Below, piece by piece: positions 36,497 to 45,170 of a stretch of DNA of 48,710 nucleotides. The notes under the pieces were generated by a model, which saw only the letters and a list, made by a program, of their open reading frames with translations, was not told the origin of the DNA and searched no databases. The translations under genes and the position numbers were made by a program. Source of the stretch: Dehalococcoidia bacterium. Its GTDB lineage: Bacteria > Chloroflexota > Dehalococcoidia > Lucifugimonadales > HRBIN23. The stretch spans positions 1-48,710 of the forward strand of contig JANXCH010000004.1 of assembly GCA_025060295.1 (NCBI GenBank). Direction: 5' to 3'. Position 1 is the first letter of the stretch, and each line of letters opens with the position of its first letter.

Positions 36497-38323
36497 ATGG
36501 TGGGTAACCTTTGGGGATTGGTGTTCCACCGGAAGAAAGGGGAGAAGTGGGCGCCCCTCCGGCATGAGCGGTGTTGGCAATGCACGGCAGACCTTGCAGC
36601 CGACGACACCTACCGCCAGTGGCGGGTGTGCGGGGCATGCGGGTGGCACTATGCCCTCACGGCGCGGGAGCGCATCGCCCTGTTGGCCGACCCCAACTCC
36701 TTCAAGGAGAAGTATCGGCGGGTGACCTCCCTGGACCCCCTGGCCTTTGAGGGGAAGGTGCCCTATCGCCAGCGCCTGTTCCGGGAGCAGAAGCGCACGG
36801 GCCTCGCCGAGGCGGCCGTGGTGGGCAAGTGCACCATCGGAGGCGTCAAGGCAGTGCTCCTGGTGTTGGACTTCTCCTTCCTTGGCGGAGGGATGGGGTG
36901 TGTGGTGGGGGAGAAAACGGCCCTGGCCTTTGAATATGCCCGCCGGCGCAAGCGCCCCGTGGTGGCGTGCATCACCAGCGGGGGGGCACGGGTGCAAGAG
37001 GGCCCCCTCTCCCTTGCCCAAATGGGCAAGGCGGTGGTGGCTATCAACCGCTTCCGCGCGGCGGGGCTACCCTTCCTCTGCCTGTGCGCCAGCCCCGTCA
37101 CCGGGCAGGCCTTCGCCAGCATCGTCCCCCTTGCCCACCTGATTCTGGCGGAGCCAGGGGCCATCCTGGGCCTTGCCCCCCGCCAGATTCTCCTGCAGGG
37201 CAATGATAAGCGTCAGGTGGAAAGCATCCACTCGGCCGAAGGGCAATGGGCTTTGGGGTATATCGACCACATCGTGGACCGCCGCCAGCAGAGGGAAGCG
37301 CTGGGCACCCTTTTGAGCCTGCTGGCAGGAGATGGAGCACGGGAGCCCTTCAAACGCCCCAAAGGGAAAGACCCCGCCCCTGTGGTGCCGTCCGCCTGGG
37401 AGGCGGTGCAACAGGCCCGTTCCCCCCAGCGCCCCGGGGCCAGGGCTTATGTGGAGCACCTGTTCACCCCCTTCGTGGAACTGGGGGGCGACCGTCAAGG
37501 CTCCAACGCCCCGGACATTCTGTGTGGCATTGGGGGGTTAGAGGGGCGGGGGGTGGTGGTGATAGCCCACCAGCGCACCCTGGCGGGGCCGGCGTCCACC
37601 TCCCCCCAGGGCCTGCGCAAGGCCCAGCGCGCCATGCGCTTGGCGGGGGAGGTCGGCCTGCCCCTTATTACCCTCATTGACACCCTGGGCCCTTCCCGCC
37701 GCGTGGAGGCGGAGCAGGAAGGCATCGGCTTCGCCCTGGCGGAGACCCTGTCCCTCCTCCTTGCGACGCCGGTGCCCACCGTGGGGGTGGTGATCGGCGA
37801 AGGCGGGGCCGAAGCGGCCCTGGCCCTGGGAGCCACCGACCGCCTCCTCATGCAGGCGGGAGCCATCCTGACCCCCGCCTCCCCAGAGGAGACGGCCGGA
37901 TTAATGTTTCGCGCCCCCGAGCGGGCACCCGAGGCGGCGTCAGCCCTGCACCTGACGGCGCGGGACTGCATGGAGAGCGGACTGGTGGACGCCATCGTCC
38001 CCGAGCCGTCGGGGGGTGTCCAGGCCGATTTCCCGGCCGCCGTGCAGATGCTTCGGCGGGCGCTTCTGCGGGCGCTGGCCAGTGTGCCCCGGAACAACCC
38101 CAACCGCCTTCTCCAGATGCGCTACCAGCGCTTTCGCCGCCTGGGGGAGTATACCTCCTACTTCCGTGCCGCCCTGGCGCGGGAGATTGCCCTCCTGCGG
38201 GAAAGGAAGACTCCCCAAGCATCAGAACCCCCGGGGCCCTCTGCAGAGGGGGCAGATTCTGCCCCAGCGCCCACCCCTCCGCCCCCATCGCCCTCGCACA
38301 CAGCAAGTCCGCCGCAGCGGTAG
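36497..38323 (+). CDS. Acetyl-CoA carboxylase carboxyltransferase, beta-alpha fusion
   Basis: A single 608-residue chain that joins what are usually two subunits. The N-terminal half is AccD-like, with a four-cysteine zinc finger (Cys26, Cys29, Cys45, Cys48) and the carboxyltransferase core FLGGGMGCVVGEK and ITSGGARVQEG. From about residue 310 the sequence is AccA-like: YVEHLFTPFVELGGDR, LPLITLIDTLG and VIGEGGAEAALALGA. The complex moves carboxyl from carboxybiotin to acetyl-CoA to make malonyl-CoA for fatty acids. The tail after 570 is Pro/Ser-rich. Biotin carboxylase and carrier genes are not in the window. A propionyl-CoA-type specificity cannot be fully excluded. Confidence 0.9.
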   Translation: MVGNLWGLVFHRKKGEKWAPLRHERCWQCTADLAADDTYRQWRVCGACGWHYALTARERIALLADPNSFKEKYRRVTSLDPLAFEGKVPYRQRLFREQKRTGLAEAAVVGKCTIGGVKAVLLVLDFSFLGGGMGCVVGEKTALAFEYARRRKRPVVACITSGGARVQEGPLSLAQMGKAVVAINRFRAAGLPFLCLCASPVTGQAFASIVPLAHLILAEPGAILGLAPRQILLQGNDKRQVESIHSAEGQWALGYIDHIVDRRQQREALGTLLSLLAGDGAREPFKRPKGKDPAPVVPSAWEAVQQARSPQRPGARAYVEHLFTPFVELGGDRQGSNAPDILCGIGGLEGRGVVVIAHQRTLAGPASTSPQGLRKAQRAMRLAGEVGLPLITLIDTLGPSRRVEAEQEGIGFALAETLSLLLATPVPTVGVVIGEGGAEAALALGATDRLLMQAGAILTPASPEETAGLMFRAPERAPEAASALHLTARDCMESGLVDAIVPEPSGGVQADFPAAVQMLRRALLRALASVPRNNPNRLLQMRYQRFRRLGEYTSYFRAALAREIALLRERKTPQASEPPGPSAEGADSAPAPTPPPPSPSHTASPPQR

Positions 38324-38382
38324 GAGGGCCTTGCCCATGGCTCTGTCCCCCATAGGCGTATCGGCGCACCGTGTGGGATATC

Positions 38383-40548
38383 ATGCCCCATGTGAGCACC
38401 CTCCTGGAAAGCCTCAACCCCAGCCAGCGGGAAGCGGTCACAACACTGGAAGGCCCCCTCCTTATCGTGGCCGGCCCAGGGTCCGGGAAGACGCGGGTCA
38501 TTGTGCACCGCATTGCTTACCTGGTGCGGGAGGCGGGGGTCTCCCCCACACGCATCTGCGCCGTTACCTTCACCAACCGTGCGGCGCGGGAGTTGCTGGA
38601 TCGCCTCCACCGTCTGTTGGGGCCGCGCGCTGAGCACCTCACCTGTGGCACCTTCCATGCCCTGTGCGCTGCCATTCTGCGGCGGGAGGGGAAGGCCATC
38701 GGTCTGTCCCCCTCCTTCACCATCTATGACGAAGAGGACCAGCGGGCGGTGCTCAAGCAGGCGGTGGGGGACGCGGGGTTTGACCCCAAGCGCTATAACC
38801 TGGGTGCCATCCACCACGCTATCTCCCACGCCAAGGCCCGCCTGCTAGGGCCGGACGGCTACAGTGCCCAGGCCCAGACCTACCTGGAGCAGGTCATCGC
38901 CAAGGTCTACCAGCGCTACCAGGCCCTCCTGGCCCAGAGCCAGGCGGTGGACTTTGATGACCTGCTCCTGCTCACCTACCAGCTGTTCCGCGACCACGCC
39001 GCGGTGCTGGGCAAATACCAGGAACGCTACCTGCACCTGCTCATTGACGAGTTCCAGGACACCAACCGCGCCCAGTATGCCCTGGCCAAGCAGCTGGCGG
39101 GCAAGTGGCGCAACATCTGCGTGGTGGGCGACCCCGACCAGTCCATCTACTCCTGGCGCAACGCCGACATCCGCAACATTCTGGAGTTCCAGAAGGACTT
39201 CCCCGATTGCCGTGTGCTGTATTTGGAGGAGAACTACCGCTCCACACCCCCTATCCTCCAGGCGGCAGAGGGCATCATCCGTGCCAACACTCTCCGCATC
39301 GCCAAGCGCATGGTGCCCGTGCGCCAGGGGGGAGTGCCCATTGTGGTGCACGAGGCCTTCAATGAGGACGAGGAGGCGGCGTGGGTGGCGGGGGAGATAG
39401 AGCGCCTGGTGCAGCAGAAGGTCGCCACCTACCGCCAGTGTGTGGTGCTCTACCGTACCCACGCCCAATCCCGCGCCTTAGAGGAGGCCTTCCTGCGGTA
39501 TGGTATCCCCTACCGCGTGGTGGGGGCCATCCGCTTCTACCAACGGCGGGAGGTCAAAGACCTGCTGGCCTACCTACGCCTCCTGGTGAACCCCAATGAC
39601 ATCGTCAGTCTCCAGCGGGTCATCAATACACCCCCGCGCGGTATCGGCCCCAAGGCCCACGACGCTCTCCTCCACTACGCCCAGGTTCACGGCAAAGGGG
39701 CGGGGGAAGTGCTCCTGGGCCTGGCACAAGGCGAAGGAGACCTCCCCCTGACCGGGCAATCCCTCGCCGCCGTGCAGCGCTTCGCCCATTTGCTGGCGGA
39801 TCTCTCCGGGCAGGCCCGGACCCTTGACCTCGTGTCCCTGATGGACGCCGTGGTGGAGCGGACAGGGTACAAGGAGTGGCTTTTGTCCCAGGAGGACGGG
39901 GAGAAGCGTTGGGAGAACCTGGTGGAACTGCGGGGCCTGGCCAGCGAGTTCAAGGCCCTTTCCCCTCCCCAGGGCCTCATCACCTTCCTGGAACGGGTCT
40001 CCCTGGTCTCCGAACAGGACGAGGTGGACACCCAACGGGATGTGGTAACCCTCCTGACCCTGCACCAGGCCAAGGGCTTGGAGTTCCCCGTGGTGTTCCT
40101 GGTGGGGTTGGAGGAGGGGCTCTTGCCCCACTACCGCTCCCTGGACTCGCCCGAGGAGATTGAGGAGGAGCGGCGGCTCCTGTATGTGGGGATGACCCGC
40201 GCCCAGGACAGGTTGTACCTCTTACGGGCGTTCCGTCGGCACCTGGCGGGGGAGAGCCATCCCACCCTCCCCTCACGCTTCCTGAAGGACTTACCGCCCC
40301 AGGTCGTGCAAGGCCCCCCGCGGGTGCGCAAACCCGCAGGGGAGGGGCGCTCCCCCGCCCCCTCGCCTCCCCCCTCTTCGCCTCCACCCTTCAAGGCGGG
40401 CGACCGGGTGCGCCACAGCCGCTTCGGGGAGGGCGTCGTCATATCCATTACCCCCGCAGGCAACGAGCACGAGGTTACGGTGGCCTTTACGCACGCAGGG
40501 GTAAAGCGTTTGCTGTATCCCATTGCCCCCTTGGAGCCAGTCGTTTAG
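38383..40548 (+). CDS. UvrD/PcrA-type superfamily 1 DNA helicase
   Basis: A 3'-5' helicase with the complete SF1 set: LNPSQREAV (Q motif), Walker A VAGPGSGKT, motif Ia AVTFTNRAA, motif II LIDEFQDTN, motif III VGDPDQSIYSWR, motif IV NYRST, motif V TLHQAKGLEFP and motif VI LLYVGMTRA. The C-terminus (VRHSRFGEGVV) is a Tudor-like PcrA tail that binds RNA polymerase. It acts in excision repair and removal of RecA. The start is uncertain: ATG 38383 is given, but GTG 38392 is an alternative, because TATCAT ending at 38384 would start transcription next to it. Confidence 0.94.
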   Translation: MPHVSTLLESLNPSQREAVTTLEGPLLIVAGPGSGKTRVIVHRIAYLVREAGVSPTRICAVTFTNRAARELLDRLHRLLGPRAEHLTCGTFHALCAAILRREGKAIGLSPSFTIYDEEDQRAVLKQAVGDAGFDPKRYNLGAIHHAISHAKARLLGPDGYSAQAQTYLEQVIAKVYQRYQALLAQSQAVDFDDLLLLTYQLFRDHAAVLGKYQERYLHLLIDEFQDTNRAQYALAKQLAGKWRNICVVGDPDQSIYSWRNADIRNILEFQKDFPDCRVLYLEENYRSTPPILQAAEGIIRANTLRIAKRMVPVRQGGVPIVVHEAFNEDEEAAWVAGEIERLVQQKVATYRQCVVLYRTHAQSRALEEAFLRYGIPYRVVGAIRFYQRREVKDLLAYLRLLVNPNDIVSLQRVINTPPRGIGPKAHDALLHYAQVHGKGAGEVLLGLAQGEGDLPLTGQSLAAVQRFAHLLADLSGQARTLDLVSLMDAVVERTGYKEWLLSQEDGEKRWENLVELRGLASEFKALSPPQGLITFLERVSLVSEQDEVDTQRDVVTLLTLHQAKGLEFPVVFLVGLEEGLLPHYRSLDSPEEIEEERRLLYVGMTRAQDRLYLLRAFRRHLAGESHPTLPSRFLKDLPPQVVQGPPRVRKPAGEGRSPAPSPPPSSPPPFKAGDRVRHSRFGEGVVISITPAGNEHEVTVAFTHAGVKRLLYPIAPLEPVV

Positions 40549-40554
40549 CCCCTG

Positions 40555-40563
40555 TGCTATCCT
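40555..40563 (+). promoter_or_regulatory. Extended -10 promoter of nfi; leaderless configuration
   Basis: TGCTATCCT ends six bases before the GTG start of nfi. By the usual -10 to +1 distance, transcription would begin on or next to that GTG at 40570. No Shine-Dalgarno sequence lies between. The same nine bases are upstream of nadD. Confidence 0.5.
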
Positions 40564-40569
40564 GGCCCT

Positions 40570-41277
40570 GTGAAAGTGCACCCTTTGCACCCCTGGGATG
40601 TTTCCCCTGCCGAGGCCATAGCTGTACAGGAGCGCCTGGCCCGGCACCTGCGCCTGGAGCCTCTGCCTACTCCGCCCCAGACGGTCTGTGGCCTGGACCT
40701 GTCGGCCGAGGATGCCGAGGGATGGGCCATAGGGGCGGCGGTGGTGGTGGCCTTCCCCAACCTGGAGGTGGTGGAGGTGCGCACGGCCCGCCGCCAAGTT
40801 ACCTTCCCCTATATCCCTGGCCTCTTGGCCTTTCGGGAGGTGCCGGTGCTGGTCGCCGCCTTGGAGCGCCTCACCATTACCCCCGACTGCTTCATCGTGG
40901 ACGGGCAGGGCATCGCCCATCCCCGGCGGTTCGGCATCGCCTGCCACATTGGGCTTCTGGTGGACCGCCCGACTATCGGCTGTGCTAAGAGCCTGTTGCG
41001 GGGGACGCACGCCCCCGTGGCTGATAAGGCAGGAGCCTGGGAGCCATTGGTAGACAGAGGGGAGGTCATCGGGGCGGCAGTGCGCACCCGTGCAGGTGGG
41101 GCGCCGGTGTATGTCTCCCCGGGGCACCGGATTGACCTAGCGGGGGCTGTGCGGATTGTCGTAGCATGTAGTCGGGGGCATCGCCTGCCCGAGCCGACCC
41201 GCCTGGCCCACCTGGCGGCGGGGGGCCGTCTGCCGGAGCGGGCGCCCCACACGCCCTGGCAAGAGCGCTTGCTGTAG
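40570..41277 (+). CDS. nfi: Endonuclease V (deoxyinosine 3' endonuclease)
   Basis: A 235-residue EndoV. Metal-binding acids are Asp43 (CGLDLS), Glu90 in YIPGLLAFREVP and Asp111 in VDGQGIAHPRRFGIA. The usual DVAY near the first aspartate is changed to DLSA. The enzyme nicks DNA next to hypoxanthine formed by adenine deamination. The start is GTG, with no ribosome site and a promoter directly against it. It lies between the pcrA-type helicase and prfB. Confidence 0.9.
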   Translation: MKVHPLHPWDVSPAEAIAVQERLARHLRLEPLPTPPQTVCGLDLSAEDAEGWAIGAAVVVAFPNLEVVEVRTARRQVTFPYIPGLLAFREVPVLVAALERLTITPDCFIVDGQGIAHPRRFGIACHIGLLVDRPTIGCAKSLLRGTHAPVADKAGAWEPLVDRGEVIGAAVRTRAGGAPVYVSPGHRIDLAGAVRIVVACSRGHRLPEPTRLAHLAAGGRLPERAPHTPWQERLL

Positions 41278-41291
41278 CGAGGCCCAAAAGC

Positions 41292-42423
41292 ATGCCCCCT
41301 CTCCAGGAGATTCAGGAACGCCTCCAGCAGGCCCAGGAACGCCTGGCCGTCCTGCTGGAGCGCCTTTGACATCCCCCGCAAGCAGAAAGAGCGGGCCGCC
41401 CTGGAAGAGCAGAGCACCTCCCCCACTTTCTGGGATGACCCCGTGAGCGCCCAGGCCGTCCTCCAGCGTCTCAACGCCCTGCGGGAGGAGGTGGAAGCCT
41501 GGCAGGCTCTCCAGCGCCGCCTCTCGGAAGTGGCCGGTTTGGTGGATTTGGCCCTGCGGGAAGGGGATGAGGGCCTGGCCCCTGACCTGGACAACGAGTT
41601 GGCCTCCGTGCAGCGGGACATGGAGGACCTGCTGGTGCGTGCAGCCCTTGCAGGCCCCTATGACCAGCGGGATGCGCTGCTCTCGGTGCACGCAGGGCTG
41701 GGGGGCACCGATGCCCACGACTGGGCGGAGATGCTCCTGCGGATGTACGTGCGCTGGGCGGAGCGCAGGGGATTCCGGGTGCGGGTGCTGGACCGCTCCC
41801 CCGGTGAGGAGGCAGGCATCAAGAGCGCCACGCTGGAGGTGGGGGGCCCCTACGCCTACGGATGGCTCAAGGGGGAAAAGGGCACCCACCGCCTGGTGCG
41901 CATCTCCCCCTTTGATGCCGACCGCGCCCGCCACACCTCCTTCGCCTTGGTGGAGGTGCTGCCCGTCGCCGAGCAGGTGGGGGATGTGGTCATTCACCCC
42001 GATGACCTGCGCATAGAGACCTTCCGCGCCTCGGGCCACGGGGGACAGAATGTGCAGAAGGTCGCCTCGGCGGTGCGCATCACCCACCTGCCCACCGGTA
42101 TCACCGTTACCTGTCAGCAGGAGCGCTCCCAGCACCAGAACCGGGAGATCGCCCTGCGCATCCTGCGGGCGCGCTTGATGGCCCTGCGGGAGCGCCAACG
42201 CCAGGAGGAGTTAGCCCGCCTAAAAGGGGAGCACATCCCCGCCGAGTTTGGTGCCCAAATCCGCTCCTATGTGCTTCATCCGTATAAGCTAGTAAAGGAT
42301 CACCGCACCGGCCACGAAACCCCCGACGCCGAAGGGGTGCTGGACGGAGACCTGGACGCCTTCCTGAAGGCGTATCTGCTCTGGAGCGTGGGCAAGGGCG
42401 CCACCCCAGCGGAGCACCGATGA
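41292..42423 (+). CDS. prfB: Peptide chain release factor 2, with programmed +1 frameshift
   Basis: Translation starts at ATG 41292, and after 25 codons meets TGA at 41367-41369. A +1 shift at CTT-TGA-C continues as DIPRKQKERAALEEQ and then the full RF2 body to 42423. GAVS-type domain contacts include ISPFDADRARHTSF (the SPF stop-recognition loop) and ASGHGGQNVQKVAS (the GGQ catalytic motif). RF2 releases peptides at UAA and UGA, and low RF2 favours the frameshift, so the gene regulates itself. The stretch from 41443 alone would lack the N-terminal domain. Fourteen bases separate it from nfi. Confidence 0.96.
41357..41370 (+). promoter_or_regulatory. prfB: RF2 +1 frameshift site
   Basis: The sequence reads GGAG-CGC-CTT-TGA-C. 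The internal Shine-Dalgarno-like GGAG sits three bases before the CTT slippery codon, the same spacing as in E. coli prfB, and the TGA is followed by C, a poor termination context. Confidence 0.93.
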
Positions 42424-42431
42424 ACCATCGT

Positions 42432-42466
42432 CTGCCCAACGCTAGGGCAGAGCACTCCGTTATAAT
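42432..42466 (+). promoter_or_regulatory. Inverted repeat and TATAAT before the peptide transporter genes
   Basis: CTGCCC (42432-42437) and GGGCAG (42445-42450) form a short dyad just after the prfB stop. TATAAT is at 42461-42466, 44 bases before the ATG of the binding protein. The dyad covers the -35 position, so it may be an operator; no regulator is known. Confidence 0.45.
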
Positions 42467-42509
42467 ATCCTAGAAGGGCCTGCAGGCTTGCCCACTTGGG
42501 GAGGACACC

Positions 42510-44195
42510 ATGAAGCGGGCTGTGGTGTGGCTCACCGTCGTCAGCGTGCTCCTACTCGCTCTGACCGTGGGGTGCCGTCGGGAGGCGGCCCAACCAACCC
42601 CACGGGCACCAACCCCCGCCCCCGCCGCTCCCGGCGTAGCCCCTACCCCTACTCCAACCGTAGCGCCAGGGGCGCCGGCCCCCACCCCCAGGACGGGGGG
42701 CGTGTTCCGCCGCCTGTGGGATGACCCCCCCACCCTGGACCCCCACCTGACCACCGATGTTACCTCCGCCTTCGTCATCGTGGAAATTTTCAGCGGGCTG
42801 GTCACCCTGGACACCGACCTGCGGGTCATCCCCGACATCGCCGAGCGGTGGGAGATTAGCCCCGACGGGCGCACCTACACCTTCTACCTGCGCCGGGGCG
42901 TGAAGTTCCACAACGGGAAAGAGGTTACCGCCGAGGATTTCAAGTATTCCTTTGAGCGCGCCGCCGACCCCAAGACCCAGTCCCCCGTCGCCGAAACCTA
43001 TTTGGGGGATATCGTGGGCGTCAAAGAGAAACTGGAGGGCAAAGCCACCGAGATCAGCGGGATACGGGTGATTGACCGCTATACCCTGCAAATCACCATT
43101 GACGCCCCCAAGGTCTACTTCATCGCCAAACTCACCTACCCCACGGGCTTTGTGGTGGACCGGGAGCAAATTCAGCGCATGGGGCGGCGCTGGACCGACC
43201 AGCCCAACGGCACCGGCCCCTTCAAACTGCGGGAGTATCGGGTGGGGGAGCGCATCGTTCTGGAGCGTAACCCCGACTTTTACCGCGGCCCCCCCAAACT
43301 GGAGCGGGTGGAACTCATCTTGTCGGGCGGAAGCCCTATGGCCATGTACGAGAACGACGAGATTCACATCACGGGCGTGGGGCTGGCCGACTTAGAGCGG
43401 GTGCGGGATCCCCGCAACCCCCTCAGCAAGGAACTGGTGCAAGCCCCCATGTCCTTTGACACCTATTACATCGGCTTCAATGTCACGAAGCCCCCCTTTG
43501 ACGATGTGAAAGTCCGCCAGGCCCTCAACCACGCCATCAACAAGGAGCTCATCGCTACCCAGGTGCTCTCCAACCTGGTTACCCCTGCCTATGGCATTTT
43601 GCCCCCGGGCTTCCCCGGCTACAACCCTGCTATCCAGGACAAGGGCCTGAAGCACAACCCCGAGTTGGCCAAGCGTCTGCTGGCGGAGTCCAAATATGCC
43701 GGTCGCCTCCCCCGCATCGTCATGACCGTCCCTGGCACGGGCGGCTCGGCCGGCCTAGACCTGGAAGTGATTATGGACCAGTGGAAGCAGGTTCTGGGGG
43801 TAGAGGTGGAGGTGCAACAGGTGGAGTGGGCCACCTTCCTGCAGGAACTGAACCGGGGCACCTTCCAGGCCTTCGCCGGCCTGGGATGGATCGCCGACTA
43901 CCCCGACCCCCAGAACTTCCTGGATGTGCTTTTCCACAGCAAGAGCCCCCAGAACCACACCTACTACGCCAACCCTGAGGTGGACCGCCTCCTGGAGCAG
44001 GCGCGGGTGGAGAAGGACTGGAACACGCGGGTGGAGTTGTACAACAAGGCCGAGGAGATTATCGTGCGGGAGGCGGCGTGGGTGCCCCTGTGGTATAGTG
44101 GGGAGCGCTTCGCCCTCATCAAACCCTATGTGAAGGGCTACAAACTCCTGCCCATGATCGTCCCCCGCCTGAAGGATGTGTGGATTGAACGCTAG
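42510..44195 (+). CDS. ABC transporter substrate-binding lipoprotein, family 5 (peptide/nickel type)
   Basis: A 561-residue binding protein. The signal peptide ends in the lipobox LTVGC (Cys22), so it is a lipoprotein. A Pro/Thr/Ala-rich tether of about 45 residues leads to the SBP_bac_5 fold: YTFYLRRGVKFHNGKEVTAE, then FERAADPKTQSPVA, VRQALNHAINKE and a late LGWIADYPDPQNFL. These are DppA/OppA hallmarks; relatives bind di- or oligopeptides, nickel or glutathione. The two permease genes follow in the same direction. The ligand is not decided by sequence. Confidence 0.93.
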   Translation: MKRAVVWLTVVSVLLLALTVGCRREAAQPTPRAPTPAPAAPGVAPTPTPTVAPGAPAPTPRTGGVFRRLWDDPPTLDPHLTTDVTSAFVIVEIFSGLVTLDTDLRVIPDIAERWEISPDGRTYTFYLRRGVKFHNGKEVTAEDFKYSFERAADPKTQSPVAETYLGDIVGVKEKLEGKATEISGIRVIDRYTLQITIDAPKVYFIAKLTYPTGFVVDREQIQRMGRRWTDQPNGTGPFKLREYRVGERIVLERNPDFYRGPPKLERVELILSGGSPMAMYENDEIHITGVGLADLERVRDPRNPLSKELVQAPMSFDTYYIGFNVTKPPFDDVKVRQALNHAINKELIATQVLSNLVTPAYGILPPGFPGYNPAIQDKGLKHNPELAKRLLAESKYAGRLPRIVMTVPGTGGSAGLDLEVIMDQWKQVLGVEVEVQQVEWATFLQELNRGTFQAFAGLGWIADYPDPQNFLDVLFHSKSPQNHTYYANPEVDRLLEQARVEKDWNTRVELYNKAEEIIVREAAWVPLWYSGERFALIKPYVKGYKLLPMIVPRLKDVWIER

Positions 44196-44234
44196 GCGGG
44201 CACTGGTAGGTTCGCCCGCCGGGGGAGAGGGGCG

Positions 44235-45164
44235 GTGCTGGTCTACATCGTCCGGCGCTTGTTGTGGCTGCCGGTGCTCCTGGCGTCGGTAACCTTCGTA
44301 ACCTTCGTGCTCGGGCGCTACGGCCCCGGCGACCCCGTGCAGGTGCGCCTAGGCACCAAGTATACCCCCGAGGCGGCTGCCCGCTTGCGTCGGGAGATGG
44401 GGTTGGACCGCCCCCTCCTAGTGCAATACCTGGACTACATCCGCAAGGCGGTGCGCGGCGACCTGGGCGAGAGTTACACCTATCCGGGACGGAGTGTTTC
44501 CTCCCTCATTGGCAAGCGCATCTGGGTGTCAGCCCAGTTGGGGTGCGCCGCCCTTCTCATCGGGATTATCCTGGGCATCCCCTTAGGGCTGCTGGCCGCC
44601 TATCGGCAGGGCACCTGGCTGGACACGGCCCTGGTCAGCGGAGCCTTGTTTTTCTACTCCATGCCCGTGTTCATCACCGCACCTTTCCTGATTTTGGTAT
44701 TTGCGGTGCGGTTGGACCTGCTCCCCACTTCGGGGTGGCAGGGGTTTTTCAGCCCCCACATCGTCATGCCCGCTCTAGTCATGGGCTTGCCGGGCGTTGC
44801 GGGCATCGGTCGCCTGACCCGCGCCTCGGCGTTGGAGGTGTTGGGGCAGGACTTCGTGCGCACCGCCCGCGCCAAGGGCCTGCCCGAGACGCTCGTGCAA
44901 ACCCGGCATGTTTTGCGCAACGCCCTTATCCCCGTCGTCACCGTTTTAGGGTTCTCCCTGGCAGGGTTGGTGGAGGGAGCCTTCATCACCGAAACCATTT
45001 TCGGCATTCCCGGGATTGGTCGTCTGGCGGTGGAGTCCATCTTCCGGCGGGATTACCCCATCATCACCGCCCTGGTGATGATCTTTGCGGTCTCCTTTGT
45101 GCTGGCCAACCTGCTGGTGGACATCCTGTACGCTGTCCTAGACCCCCGCATCCGCTATAGGTAG
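44235..45164 (+). CDS. ABC transporter permease, DppB type
   Basis: A 309-residue inner-membrane permease with about six membrane segments. The N-terminus (YIVRRLLWLPVLLASVTFVT) and GDPVQVRLG loop are DppB-like. The cytoplasmic EAA loop (DFVRTARAKGLPETLV) contacts the ATPase. The start is GTG 44235 behind GGGGGAGAGGGG. It pairs with the next gene to form the channel for the upstream binding protein. Confidence 0.93.
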   Translation: MLVYIVRRLLWLPVLLASVTFVTFVLGRYGPGDPVQVRLGTKYTPEAAARLRREMGLDRPLLVQYLDYIRKAVRGDLGESYTYPGRSVSSLIGKRIWVSAQLGCAALLIGIILGIPLGLLAAYRQGTWLDTALVSGALFFYSMPVFITAPFLILVFAVRLDLLPTSGWQGFFSPHIVMPALVMGLPGVAGIGRLTRASALEVLGQDFVRTARAKGLPETLVQTRHVLRNALIPVVTVLGFSLAGLVEGAFITETIFGIPGIGRLAVESIFRRDYPIITALVMIFAVSFVLANLLVDILYAVLDPRIRYR

Positions 45165-45170
45165 AACGGC

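Noticed and set aside
35342-37021. 559-residue minus-strand open frame opposite ftsK and accDA
   Set aside because: His/Gly-rich composition typical of antisense GC-rich frames; it spans two unrelated real genes.
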